A stretch of 64,000 bases of DNA, from the NCBI GenBank assembly GCA_009823505.1, contig VZQC01008066.1, positions 45,845 to 109,844 on the forward strand, in the 5' to 3' direction. The notes beneath the pieces are model-generated. The model worked only from the letters and a program-made list of their open reading frames with translations, had not been told where the DNA came from and ran no database searches. Positions 48,473 to 59,935 of the stretch are shown here, piece after piece. A program made the translations under genes and the position numbers. This stretch comes from Rhizomys pruinosus (taxonomy: Eukaryota > Chordata > Mammalia > Rodentia > Spalacidae). How positions within the stretch are numbered: position 1 is the first letter of the stretch; the number at the start of each line of letters is the position of its first letter.

Positions 48473-48606
48473 GCCAGGCCTGGTGGTGCACACCTTTAAT
48501 CCCAGCACTTGGGAGGCAGAGGTAGGTAGATCTCTGTAAAATTGAGGCTGGCCTGATCTGTATAAGTTCCAGGCTAACTGGGGCTGCAGGGAAACTCTGT
48601 CTCAAT
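48473..48606 (+). mobile_element. B1 SINE
   Basis: 'ccaggcctggtggtgcacac' head. Confidence 0.88.
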
Positions 48607-48624
48607 TAAAAAAAAAACAACACA

Positions 48625-48778
48625 AAAATTATGTGTATATACCTGTGTCTATCAGCAAAATCCAGGGTCTTTGGCTCCTTCAGAAGCTGGAGTTATAAGA
48701 GGTTGTGAGCTGCCTAATATGGTTGCTGGGACTAGAACCGAGGTCCTCTGGAAAAGTGGTACATGCTTTAACTCCAGC
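48625..48778 (-). mobile_element. B3/B2-type SINE
   Basis: Antisense, diverged. Confidence 0.55.
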
Positions 48779-48789
48779 CCACGTTATCT

Positions 48790-48928
48790 TTTTTTTTTTT
48801 GGTCTTTTTGAAGCCCCAGCTGTCCTGGAACTCACTATGTAGACCAAGCTGGCCTTGAACTCACATAGATCCACCTGCCTCTGCTTACTCAGTGCTGAGA
48901 TTACAGGCATGCACCACCATGCCCAGCT
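48790..48928 (-). mobile_element. B1 SINE
   Basis: Antisense with a small internal deletion near the head. Confidence 0.85.
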
Positions 48929-48944
48929 TAAAATTATTTTTTAA

Positions 48945-49720
48945 AAAAAGATTTATGTGTATGAATGATTTGTCTGCATGTATGTATGTGCATCACATGC
49001 ATGCAGTGACCATAGAGGCCAGAAGAGGGCATCAAATCCCCTGGAACTGGAGTTATACACAGTTGTTAGCCACCATGCATATGCTGGGAACCATACCCGG
49101 GTCCTCTGCAAGAGCAGCAAGTACTCTTTTTTTTTCTCCCCTTTTTTAAAATTTCTTTATTTTTTTTCACATAAATTTATTTTTATTTTTTTAACAAATC
49201 TAGACCTGTGTTCCCGCCCATTCCACCACCCCGCCAGAGCTCATGCATTCTGCCAAACATCCTTTTCATCTCTTTCTCAGTCTTTCTCAATATTCTCCAT
49301 GAGGAAGTTGACTGTTTTGAGCAGAAGTTCACTGTTTCAGTCAGTTCTTTGATGCAGTCCTTTCTGTTGTTGTTGTTGTTGTTTCCAATATGCATCATGC
49401 CCAACTGCTTTGGACAAAAGCTCAGGGGGCCCTACACAAGAAATACTTACAACTAGGTAATTGGCAATAGTATCCACAGATGAGGGATACCATTCGTCGT
49501 TTGTTTTTCTGGGACTGTGTTACTTCACTCAGCATGATGTCCTCTAGCTCCAGCCATTTTCCTGCAAAGCTCATGATGTCGTCTTTATTGCTGCATAGAA
49601 CTCCATTGTGTAGATGTACCACATTTTCTCTATCCACTCATCAGTTGAGGGGCATTTGGGTTGGTTCAAGCTCCTAAGCAGCAAGTACTCTTAACTGCTG
49701 AGCCATCTCTCCAACCCCCA
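48945..49720 (-). mobile_element. B2 SINE split by an L1
   Basis: Antisense B2 from about 48945 to 49128, interrupted by the L1, finishing at 49692-49720 with 'tgctgagccatctctccaac'. Confidence 0.88.
49129..49676 (-). mobile_element. 5'-truncated L1 inserted into a B2
   Basis: Poly-T at the left end, L1 3' UTR and ORF2 end in reverse. The 16-bp target duplication agcagcaagtactctt lies at 49113-49128 and 49677-49692. It is about 550 bp, a classic 5' truncation. Confidence 0.92.
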
Positions 49721-49726
49721 GTTAGT

Positions 49727-49862
49727 TAATTTTTGAGACACTATATTATTCTGGTTGGCCTGAAACTTGTTATATAACCCAGGCAGGTCTTGAACTCTTG
49801 GCAATCCTCCTCCCTCTGTCTCCCAAGTCTGTAATTATGGGCATATACCACCACACCCAGCT
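49727..49862 (-). mobile_element. B1 SINE, old
   Basis: Antisense: 'tttgagacactatattattc' onward. Confidence 0.72.
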
Positions 49863-49864
49863 TC

Positions 49865-50330
49865 ATTGTGTTTTTTACTTGGATTCCTCTAATGATTAAT
49901 GTGTTGGCTACGTATCTATTTTCTTTGGAGTGATGCCTTACAATCTTTTGTCCATTTTTTATTTGGGTTTCTTGTCATTTGTGGTTGAGTTGTAGGAATT
50001 CTTCATAAATTCTGGATATGAGGCATTTATTAGATACATTATTTACACATATTTTCTCTCATTTTGTAGATTTTTAATTTCACTTTCTTGATAGTGTCCT
50101 TTGAGGCAAAATGTCTAATAAGTCCTCATACCCATAACGTGGGGCTCAAACTCAAGTTGTCAGGCTTAGCAGTAAGCTCCTTTACCCAATAAGTTATTCA
50201 CTGCCCGGAGGCAAAATTTTTTTTATTTTGATGAAGTCCAAGGGTCCAATGGTATTAGCTCTGGTATTTACCTCTTTGATCCATTGAGTCTGATGAGGTG
50301 TATTGTATGAGGATATGTGTGTACCCCTGT
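49865..50330 (-). mobile_element. Old L1 fragment with a B3 inserted
   Basis: Reversed ORF2-like text ('gttgtaggaattcttcataa', 'gaagtccaagggtccaatgg'). A B3 antisense fragment sits at about 50124-50205. Confidence 0.7.
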
Positions 50331-50399
50331 TCTTTTCTCATGGAGATAGCTAACCACCACATTCTCACATTTGCTTTTTTATTTTTTCTTCATTAAAAA

Positions 50400-50562
50400 A
50401 ACTTTTTTGGGGTCTTGTTGAGACAGGATCTCCCTGTAGCTCCAGCTGGCCTGGAACTCATTACATAGACCAGGCTGGCCTTGAACTCACAGAGATCTAC
50501 CTGTCTCTGCCTCCTGAGTGCTGGGATTAAAGGCATGCACCACCATGCCTGCACAGCCAGCT
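50400..50562 (-). mobile_element. B1 SINE
   Basis: Antisense: 'gttgagacaggatctccctg'. Confidence 0.88.
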
Positions 50563-50571
50563 TTAATTTAA

Positions 50572-50783
50572 AAAAAATTTATTTTATAGATATAAGTGTT
50601 TTACCTACACATATGTAGGTACACTGATACACGCAATGCCTGCAGAGGCCAGAAGAGGGTGCTGGATATCCCAGAATTGGAGTTTCGGACCTATGTTAAC
50701 TGCCATGCAGTTGATGGGAATTGAACCCCAGTCCTCTGCAAGAGCAGCCAGTGCTCTTAACCACTGAGCCATCTCTCCAGCCC
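50572..50783 (-). mobile_element. B2 SINE, older form
   Basis: Antisense, ending 'ctgagccatctctccagccc'. Confidence 0.9.
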
Positions 50784-52485
50784 CTTCATGTTTGCTTTTA
50801 AAATGTATTTTCAAGCACTTTTGCCCCAGTGTCTTCTGGCTTCATGATTTGCGATGGAAAGTTTACACTGTGCTTGTCTTTGTTCCTCTGTATACTGTGT
50901 CTCTATCCCCTAATAAAACTTTTTGTTACCAACTTGAAGTGGTTTGATAATATGTCCTGAGAGTTTTCTTCATGTTTCTCCAGCTTGGGGCTGAGTTTAA
51001 ATTTAGATTTCTAGGACTAAAGTTTTTAGCAAATTAGGGCACTCTGTGTCTACTATTTCTTCAGATTGCTTTCTGCCATCCTACATCTTAGGAAGCAGCT
51101 ACACAGACATGAGGCCACTCGAGGTCATCTTGCAGCTGATGCTCAGTTCAGCTTTCCTGGGCTTCCCTCCATGTCTTCTTGTGTAATTCCTATTGGTGTA
51201 TCTCCAAATTCATTCATCTTTTACTCTGAAATATCTAATCAGTTTTTATTTCACTTTGTGTATCTGGCATCTCAAATACTATAATTTCACCTCTAAAAAT
51301 TGTATTTGGTTTTTGTCGTAGGTTTTCAATTTTGGAATAATTTGAAATTTATAGTAAATCCACAAAGATAGTACAGCCGAGGGGAGGGGTGCATAGCTCA
51401 GTGATAGAATACAGGGAAGCCCTCCTGAGTTCAACCCTCACTTGTAAAAAAAAAATAGGTAATAGAGAGCTTCCCCACAGATCATCTGTTCTCTATCCAG
51501 TTTAGCAATCCTATCAATATGTGGCCTTCTGTGTCAGTCACTGTGCAGGAGATGCCACTAGGATAGGCCACAGAGAGGAGGGACTTTCAAAGCCTGGGAA
51601 ATTAATACAGAAAGAAAAAAGCTTGATGGCTTATTGTTCAAATCTTCTATAGTCTTACTGATATTTTTTGGCTTACTCTTTATTTTTTTATTTTTTTTTT
51701 TTTGAGACAGGGTCTCTCAGTAGCCCCAGCTAGCCTTGAACTCACTATGTGGACCAAGCTGGACTTGAACTTGAGATCTGCCTGTCTCTGCCTCCTAAGT
51801 GCTAGGATTAAAAGTGTGTGCCACCACGCCTGGCTATGTTGGCTTACTTTGTTACCAAGGGACCTGTATGAAAGAAAATCTTCCATATGTGGATTTGTCT
51901 ATATAAACACACATGTATATGCATGTATGTATAGGTGTATGTATTAACATATATAGAAATAAACCTGCACATTCTATTGGTTCGGTTTCTCTGGAGAATC
52001 CTACATTGTGTGTGTGTGTGTGGTGTTGTGTGTGTTATTATATTATATATATATATAGTATATATATATATTATTTATACTATGTGTGTGTATATATATA
52101 TATATATATACTATTACAAAATAGTAAGTTCTAATGTGACATTTTCACATAATGGTACTCTGATCATATTCACCCCAATACCCTTTCTTTTTCTGTCTCA
52201 GCCATATTTTCAGTGATTTTTCTCCTGTTTGTCTATTAAATCATATATCTCCTATGAGATATAAGCCTGACTTTTTCTTTTATCCTCATCTTATTCAGGT
52301 TTTCTATCTCTTTCCTCCATTTTAGGCAGTCTCCTCAAATGTTTTTTAATGTCCACTTAGCTACATTTAATATACAGTTGAATGCATCCTTTTTAGTTTT
52401 TAATGTATTTTATATTTCTAGAAATCCTATGTGGTTCTTTTTATAGCCCCCACCCCCCCATGCTATTGTGTTCCTAGCCTTCTGT
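50784..52485. other. Mostly unique; ID at 51383-51452, B1 at 51690-51835
   Basis: No gene seen. ID: 'gtgcatagctcagtgataga'. B1: antisense 'tttgagacagggtctctcag'. Confidence 0.5.
52006..52113. repeat. (TG)n/(TA)n compound microsatellite
   Basis: Alternating purine-pyrimidine runs. Confidence 0.93.
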
Positions 52486-52729
52486 TCCTTGTTTTTCTGT
52501 TGCTGTGATAAAACACTGACCAAAACCAGTGTGGGGCAGGAAGGATTTCTTTCAGCTTACAGGTTACAGTCTATCATTGAGGGAAATCAGGTCAGGAACT
52601 CAAGAAGGGAAGGAATTGAAGGACTGTGAAGGGAGGCTGCTTACTGGTTTGCTCCCTCTGACTTGCTCAAATACTTTTCTTTTTCCCTTTCCCTCTTTCT
52701 CCTTTCTTCCTTTCTCTCTTTCCTTCCTT

Positions 52730-52940
52730 CTTCCTATTTATTATTTGTATGAGTGTTTTCCCTGCATGTATGGAAGTGCACCTGTGTGTGTAATGCCCCA
52801 GAAGCCAGAAGAGGGCATCAGATCCCCTGGAACTGGAGCTATGGACAGTTGTTATCTGCCATGTGGGTGCTGGGAACTGAACCCAGGTCATCTGCATGAG
52901 CAGCCAGTGGTCTCAATGACTCTGCCGTCTGTCCAGCCCC
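52730..52940 (-). mobile_element. B2 SINE, older form
   Basis: Antisense, inside the split LTR. Confidence 0.87.
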
Positions 52941-52949
52941 TCAGCTACT

Positions 52950-53194
52950 TTTTTTAAATTAATTTATTTATTTTCTATGTGTATGAATGTACTGTCTGCA
53001 TGTAGGTTTGTGCACCCGTGTCGTGCAATGCTGCGGAGTTCAGAAGAGGGTGTCGGATTCCCCTGGAACTGGGGTTCTCCTGGAATTGGAGTTACAGACG
53101 GTTCTCAGCCATCATGTGGGTGCTGGGGATCGGACCTGGGTCCTCTGCAAGAGCAGTCGGTGCTCTTAACCCCTAGGCTATCTCTCCAGCCCCA
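52950..53194 (-). mobile_element. B2 SINE, young subtype
   Basis: Antisense with internal duplication, inserted next to the older B2. Confidence 0.9.
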
Positions 53195-53401
53195 TACTTT
53201 TCTTATATTATCCAGACTCATTTGCCTAGAGCTGGCACTACCCACAGTAGGCTGAGCCCTCCTACAACAATTAACAATTAAGAAAATATGTCACAGACAT
53301 GGCTGCAGGGCAGTGTGATCAGGGAAATTCTTCAGTTGAGGTTCCTTCTCCCCAGTGACTCTAGGTTTGTGTCATTGACAACCGAAGCTATGACACCTGT
53401 T

Positions 53402-53617
53402 CATTTTTTTTTTTTTTAGGATAGGTTCTTTTTGTGGCCTAGGGGGCTTCAAATTTCCTGTGTAGCCAAGGATGACTTTGAACTTCTTAAGGGTTGGGAT
53501 TACAGTTGCACACCTTCATGCCATACTTTATGCTATTGTACTGGGGATTGAACTCAGGGCCTTATGCAAGCGCACATTGTGCGAGCTCTCTACCAACTGA
53601 GCTACATCCCCAGTCCC
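53402..53617 (-). mobile_element. B4 SINE
   Basis: Antisense B1-like part, then antisense ID ('aactgagctacatccccagt'). Confidence 0.82.
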
Positions 53618-54724
53618 ACTGCCTTCCTCACTCATCTTTACTTTTTAGTCCTTTTCAAAGGTTCTACTTTCCCTTCTTACTTGCCAGTGGGGGTGGTGTG
53701 GTTGGTTGTCTCCCTTCCACCTTGGTCATTTCTTTGCTCCCATGTTTTGCCTTTGTGGGGATCTTCATGACATTGATCCCAGAAAGGAGGATGGTGGGGT
53801 CTGTTCAGCTTGCTAACTGTGCACCATATATTCTCCATTTCCTTCAACAGTTCCAGGAATGGCATTTTCTTTTGTAAATATGGCCCTAACACAGTTGCTG
53901 AAAGACAGAGTGCAGCCACAGATCCATTTCTTTTTCACTCAAGTCCAAGGCTCTTCCCATTTGCATGTCAGTCCCACCTTTTCCACTCACCAAGATCCAC
54001 ATCACAGAATTCTCTCAGGCCCCAGTGGGAAAGCAGAAGGAAAGATATGCTTTGATGCCTGTCTCTGGTGTTATCCATAGGCTAATGGCAAAGTCATAAG
54101 AAGAGGTTTCCCAGCTCTAGGGAACTCTAGGTGCTAGGCTTCTAGGGTTCCCTAGAGCTAGAATGGGCACCCTAGGAGGTTGGCCTTCATTCTGATGATA
54201 TCACTGCCTTCCAGAACTCCTCTGGGATTCTCTTTATAAGTTACAAAAAGACCTCAACCTCAGTACTACAAAATTTAAATCTTAAATCTGAACCCCTGCC
54301 CAGCTGAAGCTCCTTATGTCATTGAGCTTGAGTCCTAAGTGATTTTGTGTGTGCATGCATCTGTCTCTATGTGCATACATGTTCACACACACACACACAC
54401 ATGCACATGCATGTGCACATGTGCATAGTAAATGTATGTGCTCATTCAAGTGTATGTGAGTATGTAGAAGTTAATGTCAAGTGTCTTCCTGGCTCTCCAC
54501 TGTATTTTTTTTTCAACTGTATTTTTTGAGGCAAGGTCTCTCACAAACCTGGAGCTCGCCAGTTCAGTAGAGATGCAAACAAAGATACATTCACAACCAG
54601 CCATTGCAGAATTATTTGTAAAATGTTTTTTAAAAAAATCTCACAATGGGGAAAATGTCAAATTGTTAGATTAATTATAGTACACACATTAAATTAAATA
54701 ACATGGCCATTTAAAGTGATATTT
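53618..54724. other. No gene seen; CA-rich 54380-54425
   Basis: Unique sequence, with a rodent repeat fragment near 54330-54560. Confidence 0.4.
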
Positions 54725-55140
54725 TTATTGTTATTAAACTTTTTCATACATCATACATCATTTCTCAATCCAATTGAGACTCATTTCTCTTTCCACCCAA
54801 GTTCATGCATTCTGCTCTACATGTCTTGCGTATTTTTCTGAGTCTGTCCAGAGTTTTTTTTCAAAGCAGAGGATTATTGTTTTGGGGAGAACTTCACTGT
54901 TTCAGTTAGGTTTTTTTTGTCCCAGTTCTTTTGTTGTTGTTGTTGTGTTCTCCAACTTGTATTGCTTCAATGTATGCATATATGTGTGTGTGTGTGTGTA
55001 TGTGTGTGTCTCACCTATACTAAAATTATGTCATCTGAAAACAAACTGTATGTTATTTCCAAATCATATTTCAGGATTTACATTTTTCCATTTTGATTTT
55101 ATATTACTCTAAAATATGCATACATACTCTCAACCCATAT
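54725..55140 (-). mobile_element. L1 3' end fragment
   Basis: Reversed L1 3' UTR-like sequence ('ttcatgcattctgct', 'gagaacttcactgtttcagt') related to 49190-49400, probably part of the same L1 as 55440-55652. It contains a (TG)n run near 54981-55010. Confidence 0.65.
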
Positions 55141-55237
55141 ACCAAAATTCCAAACTCTGAAAATTAATGGTAGGTTAATTCTAGAACCTGTTAAGGGATT
55201 CACAATATAAGAGCACAGTATAAGAACACAATATAAG

Positions 55238-55403
55238 AGGCTGGGCATGGTGGCGCATGCCTTTAATCCTAGCACTTGGGAGGTGGAGGCAGGTGGATCT
55301 TTGTGAGTTCAAGGCCAGCCTGGTCTACAGAGTAAGTTCCAGGACAGTTGGGGCTACAGGGAGACCCTGTCTCGAAAAGACCAAAAAAAAAAAAAAAAAA
55401 AAA
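55238..55403 (+). mobile_element. B1 SINE, young
   Basis: 'aggctgggcatggtggcgca' head, 'aaaagaccaaaaaa' tail. Confidence 0.93.
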
Positions 55404-55439
55404 GCATGGTTGATTTCAGATAATGAGGAATATAACATT

Positions 55440-55652
55440 AATGCTCAACTAGGTACTTGGTGCTAGCATCCACAGATGAGGGATACCATTTGTTGCTTGT
55501 TTTTCTGGCACTGTGTTACTTCGCTTAACATAATATCCTCTAGTTCCATCCATTTACCTGCAAAGTTCATGAGGTCATCTTTCTTTACTGCTGCATAGAA
55601 CTCCATCATGTAGATGTACTACATTTTCTCTATCCACTCGTTGGTCAAAGGG
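55440..55652 (-). mobile_element. L1 3' fragment, left half (continues at 58534)
   Basis: Reads as reversed L1 ORF2 end ('gcatagaactccatcatgta', 'acattttctctatccactcg'). It is interrupted by the MaLR and resumes at 58534 with 'cacgtgggttggttcc'. Confidence 0.82.
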
Positions 55653-56286
55653 TGTATTATCACTTTTCTGTTGCTGTGATAAAACCATCATGACCAAGGG
55701 AACTTATAAAAGGAAGAGTTTAGGGCTGGAGAGGTGGCCTAGCAGTTAAGGGCGCTGACTGCTCTTACAGAGGACCCGGGTTCGATCCCCAGCACCCACA
55801 TGGCGGCCGAGAACCGTCTGAAACTCCAATTCCAGGAGAACTCCAGTTCCAGGGGAATCCGACACCCTCTTCTGACCTCCGCGGCATTGCACGACACGGG
55901 TGCACAGACCTGCATGCAGACAGTGCATTGATGCACATACAGAAATAAATAAAATTTAAAAAAAAATTAAAAAATTAAAAAAAAGGAAGAGTTTATTTGA
56001 GCATACAATTGATGATTCCAGGGAATTAGAGTCCAATGTGGTGGGGAGGGAGGCATGGTGGTCAAGTCTGGAGCAGAAAGCTGAAGTTCACATCCTTGGA
56101 TGAGCATGGGAAGTGGAGAGACTGGAGACTGCAAGGCTTGTTGAACTCACTAAGCCTGCCCCCAATGATGTACTTCCTCCAGCATGGCCACACCTTCTAA
56201 GATCTCCCAGAACAGTGCCACCAAATAGAGATGAAACGTATGAATACTTAAAGCCTATGGGGGACATTCTCATTCAAACCACTACA
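55653..56286 (-). repeat. MaLR 3' LTR with B2 insertion
   Basis: Pairs with 58159-58528. A sense B2 occupies about 55723-55985, flanked by copies of 'aggaagagttta'. Confidence 0.85.
55723..55985 (+). mobile_element. B2 SINE in MaLR LTR
   Basis: Sense B2 starting ggggctggagaggtggcc... in related form, with the internal 'ccaattccaggagaactcca' duplication and an A-rich tail. Confidence 0.88.
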
Positions 56287-56404
56287 TTCCACTCCCTGGC
56301 CCCCATAGGCTCATAATCATACAAAGTGCAAAATGCATTTAGTCCAACTTTAAAAGTCCCCATAGTCTTTACCAGTCTCAATTCTATTCAAAAGTCTACA
56401 GTCC

Positions 56405-56585
56405 AGCTAGGTGTGGTGGTGCATGCCTTTAATCCTAGCACTTGGGAGGCAGAGGCGGGTGGATCTTTATGAGTTCAAGGCCAGCTTGGTCTACAGAGTG
56501 AGTTCCAAGAAAGCTGGAGCTACAGGGAGACCAAAAATCCAAAACAAAACAAAACAAAAAAACCCCAAAAACAAACAAACAAAAA
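56405..56585 (+). mobile_element. B1 SINE in MaLR interior
   Basis: Sense B1 ('agctaggtgtggtggtgcat') with an A/C-rich tail. Flanking 'aaaagtctacagtcca' appears on both sides (about 56390 and 56590), a target duplication. Confidence 0.88.
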
Positions 56586-56672
56586 ATCCAAAAGTCTACA
56601 GTCCAAAGTCTCTTCTGAGATCCAGGCAAATCTCTTAACTGTAAGCTCCTGTAAAATCAATCAAAAGACAAA

Positions 56673-57215
56673 TTACATACTTCCAATGTACAGTGAAACC
56701 AAATACACATTCCCATTCCAAAAGGTAGAAATAGAGGCATAGTGAGGAAATACTGGACCAAAACAAGACCGAAAACCAGCAGGGCAAACACCAAGTCCAG
56801 TAACTCCATGTGCAACTTCTGGGACTTTACTTCCAAAGGGCTTAGATAGCTCAGCTCTTCCAGCTTTGCTTACAACATACATCTCTTCCTTAGGCTGGTA
56901 CCGCTCCCTGTATGCAGCTCTCCTTGGCAAATATCTCACAGCTCTGGCATCTAGAATGACTTCTTGCGGTCTCTGCTGCCAACCAGGCTTCATATTCACA
57001 GCCTCACACAATGGTCTATCAGGGCTTTCCTTATTCAAGGACACCCCTGCTGCACTCTGCCTGGCCTCTGTGGCTCTCTGAAACTGCAGAGGAAGAGCTG
57101 ATGACCCCTTCACTCTTGCATCCTTCATGCCTCTAAAGTCAGCACCATGTGAATGAAACTGCCGAGTTTGGCTGCAAGTTTGAGATGGACCCTGTCCTAC
57201 TTCAACCACATTCAC
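56673..57215 (-). other. 180-codon open frame in MaLR internal region
   Basis: A long minus-strand frame in the MaLR interior. It has no motif I recognise (no zinc knuckle or protease signature). MaLR interiors are thought to descend from an ERVL gag-like region, so it may be a relic; expression is not implied. Confidence 0.4.
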
Positions 57216-57282
57216 AAATTTTCTCTGCCCTTTCAGTTGGAGGCTTAACTGGGTGTGGTCTTGCCCTGAAGGTACTGTTTCT

Positions 57283-57395
57283 GTTGTTTACTTGTAAATC
57301 TCAAGGCCTCTCCTTAATCACTTTAATCTCACTTTTTCCATTGTTTACTTGTAAATAGCTAGGCCTCTCCTTAATCACTTTAATTTCCTTATCAG
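57283..57395. repeat. Short tandem duplication in MaLR interior
   Basis: Two units of about 57 bp both contain ttgtttacttgtaaat and ggcctctccttaatcacttt. Confidence 0.75.
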
Positions 57396-57680
57396 AGGGA
57401 TCCTCTCCTTCACATGCCTTGGCACCACCTTTAATCTTCCTAGTGCACTTTTCAGATCCAAACTGTACATTCTGCATTTCTTTCCACCCCATCTGCTCTT
57501 TTTCACTGTAGATCTGCACAATATTCACCATTAATAGCCACACCACCATGTCTACATTAGGCTGTCTTGAAATATCCACCACCAGAGACATTAGACCATT
57601 GCTTTTTCAACTTAGCATCATGCAAGCATTTGGGGTATGGGCAAACTGTGGCCAGACTCTTTGCCAAAATATCCCAGTTG

Positions 57681-57945
57681 ATGGGGCTGGAGAGATGGCC
57701 TAGCGGTTAAGAGTGCCGACCAATCTTACAGAGGACCTGGGTTCGATCCCCAGCACTCACATGGCGGCTGAGAACCGTCTGAAACTCCAATTCCAGGAGA
57801 ACTCCAGTTCCAGGGGAATCTGACACCCTCTTCTGAGCTCCGAGGCATTGCACGACACGGGTGCACAAACTTGCATGCAGACAGTACATTCATTCACATT
57901 CAGAAATAAATAAAAAATAAAAAACAAAATAAAAAACAAAATATC
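57681..57945 (+). mobile_element. B2 SINE in MaLR interior
   Basis: Sense B2 with the internal duplication; 'aaatatcccagttg' repeats on both sides as target duplication. Confidence 0.88.
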
Positions 57946-58158
57946 CCAGTTGCTGCCTAAGTCTTTATTTTCCTCTGGAACTACATTTTTTTGTAGCAAT
58001 GCTTTCTTCCAGGCTTCTACTAGAATGGCCCGTTAAGCTCTGCTTACAGTAGTCAACAGCTTTTCTAGCCCAAAGTTCCAAAGTCTTCCACATTTCTCCA
58101 AACACCCACATGGTCAGGTTCTTCACAGCCAACAGCCCACTCTCTGTTACCAAATAAC

Positions 58159-58528
58159 TGTATTAGTCACTTTTCTGTTGCTGTGATAAAACCACCATGA
58201 CCAAGGGAACTTATAAAAGGAAGAGTTTATTTGAGCTTACAATTGATGATTCCAGGGAATTAGAGTCCAATGTGGCGGGGAGGGAGGCAAGGTGGCCAGG
58301 GCTGGAGCAGAAAGCTGAAGTTCACATCCTCCGATGAGCACGGGGAAGTGGAGAGAGAGAGAGACTGGAGACTGCAAGGCTTGTTGAACTCACCAAGTCC
58401 CCCCCAATGATGTACTTCCTCCAGCATGGCCACACCTTCTAAGATCTCCCAGAACAGTGCCACCAACTGGAGACAAAATGTCTGAATATTTAATGCCTAT
58501 GGGGGACATTCTCATTCAAACCACCACA
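58159..58528 (-). repeat. MaLR 5' LTR
   Basis: Uninterrupted 370-bp LTR, TG...CA in the plus reading. The minus strand just inside reads TTTGGTAACAGAGAGTGG, a plausible primer site. Confidence 0.85.
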
Positions 58529-58533
58529 AAGGG

Positions 58534-58640
58534 CACGTGGGTTGGTTCCAGCTCTTCACTATTGTGAAAGGAGTTGGAATAAACATTTAGGCTGTGTATG
58601 TATATCTGCAGTAGGATGAGTCTTGTGGGTATATACTCAG
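58534..58640 (-). mobile_element. L1 3' fragment, right half
   Basis: Continuation of the L1 split by the MaLR ('gttggttccagctcttcact', 'ggtatatactcag'). Confidence 0.82.
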
Positions 58641-58651
58641 GTAAGGTGATA

Positions 58652-58903
58652 TTCTATTTTATTTTTTTTAATTTTTATTTATTTCTGTATGTGTATGAAT
58701 GTACTGTCTGCATGCAAGTTTGTTCACCCATGTCGTGCAATGCCGCGGAGGTCAGAAGAGGGTGTCGGATTCCCCTGGAACTGGAGTTCTCCTGGAATTG
58801 GAACTTCAGACAGTTCTCGGCAGCCATGTGGGTGCTGGGGATCGAACCCAGGTCCTCTGTAAGAGCGGTCAGTGCTCTTAACCTCTAGGTCATCTCTCTA
58901 GCC
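58652..58903 (-). mobile_element. B2 SINE, young subtype
   Basis: Target duplication gtaaggtgatatt at about 58639-58651 and 58905-58917. Confidence 0.93.
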
Positions 58904-58921
58904 CCGTAAGGTGATATTTTA

Positions 58922-59090
58922 AAGGCTGGGCCTGGTGGCATGCTGCTGTAATCTCACCATTCCAGAGGTGCAAGCGGTGGAAGCAGGAGGATCAGGAGTC
59001 CAAAGCCCCCATGAGCTACATAGTCATTCAAGGCCAACATGACTACATGGGACCCTATCTCAAAAGCCAAAATCAACCAACCAGACAAAA
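58922..59090 (+). mobile_element. B1 SINE, old
   Basis: 'ggctgggcctggtggcatgc' head. Confidence 0.75.
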
Positions 59091-59093
59091 ATG

Positions 59094-59210
59094 GACCAGA
59101 GAGATGGCTCAGTAGGTAAAAGCACTTGTCACCAAGCCTGAGGACCTGAGTTCAATCCTCAAAACACAAAATGGCAAAAGGAGAAACAGATTCCCACACA
59201 GAGAGAAAAT
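59094..59210 (+). mobile_element. B3-type SINE
   Basis: 'accagagagatggctcagta' and 'gaggacctgagttcaatcct'. Confidence 0.7.
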
Positions 59211-59319
59211 AAGGAACATGTTAAAAAAAAAAATTATAAAATGACATCCTAAAAGAATTACCTCTGATAGCTGAGGATATTTGAATAAGATGTTTATAGA
59301 TGATAAAAACCACACTGTA

Positions 59320-59562
59320 GGGCTGGAGAGATGGCCTAGCAGTTAAGAGTGCCGACCGCTCTTGCAGAGGACCCGGGTTCAATCCCCAGCGCCCACATGG
59401 TGGCCAAGAACTGTCTGAAACTCCAATTCCAGGAGAACTCCAGTTCCAGGGAAGTCCGAGACCCTCTTCTGACCTCCGCGGCATTGCACGACACGGGTGC
59501 ACAGTCTTGCATGCCTATAGTACATTCATACACATACAGAAATAAATAAAATAAAAAAAACA
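59320..59562 (+). mobile_element. B2 SINE, young subtype
   Basis: Sense with internal duplication. Confidence 0.92.
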
Positions 59563-59609
59563 TACTGTAAATCCTCATCCATTATATAGTTACACTTTTA
59601 CTTTATTTT

Positions 59610-59762
59610 ATTTATTGCGATTTTTGAGATGGGGTCTCCCTGTAGCCACAACTTGTCTGGAACTCAGTATGAACACCAGGCTGGTCTCCATCTCACAGAA
59701 ATCCACCTACCTCTGCTTCCCAAGTGCTGGTATTAAAAGCGTGCACCACCATGTCTGGCTCA
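59610..59762 (-). mobile_element. B1 SINE
   Basis: Antisense: 'ttgagatggggtctccctgt'. Confidence 0.86.
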
Positions 59763-59935
59763 TTTACTTTCTTTTTTTATTTTTATTTATTTTTCCATTT
59801 ACTTTCTATATGCTAAAAGGCCAAACTATACCTAAAATGCCAACAGCCATTTGATCTGCATGATGAAATTATAGATAACTTTAAATTTCCTTCACTATGC
59901 ATTTATATATACTGTTTTAACAGATGATTACAGTG

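Larger units (their letters stand above)
52486..53395 (-). mobile_element. Older LTR of the same general group, split by two B2s
   Basis: LTR parts at 52486-52668 ('ctgttgctgtgataaaacac') and 53197-53395 ('gaccgaagctatg'-like end). The insert between them is flanked by atacttttctt at both sides. Confidence 0.65.
55653..58528 (-). mobile_element. Complete MaLR (MT/ORR1-type) element nested in an L1
   Basis: LTR copies at 55653-56286 (enlarged by a B2) and 58159-58528 flank a MaLR internal region. The 5-bp target duplication aaggg is present at 55648-55652 and 58529-58533. On the minus strand the LTR starts TGTGGTGGTTTGAATGAGAA, the usual rodent MaLR opening. The host sequence is an L1 whose two halves abut exactly when the element is removed. 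Two B2s and one B1 later landed inside it. No reverse transcriptase is present, as is normal for this non-autonomous family. Confidence 0.88.
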
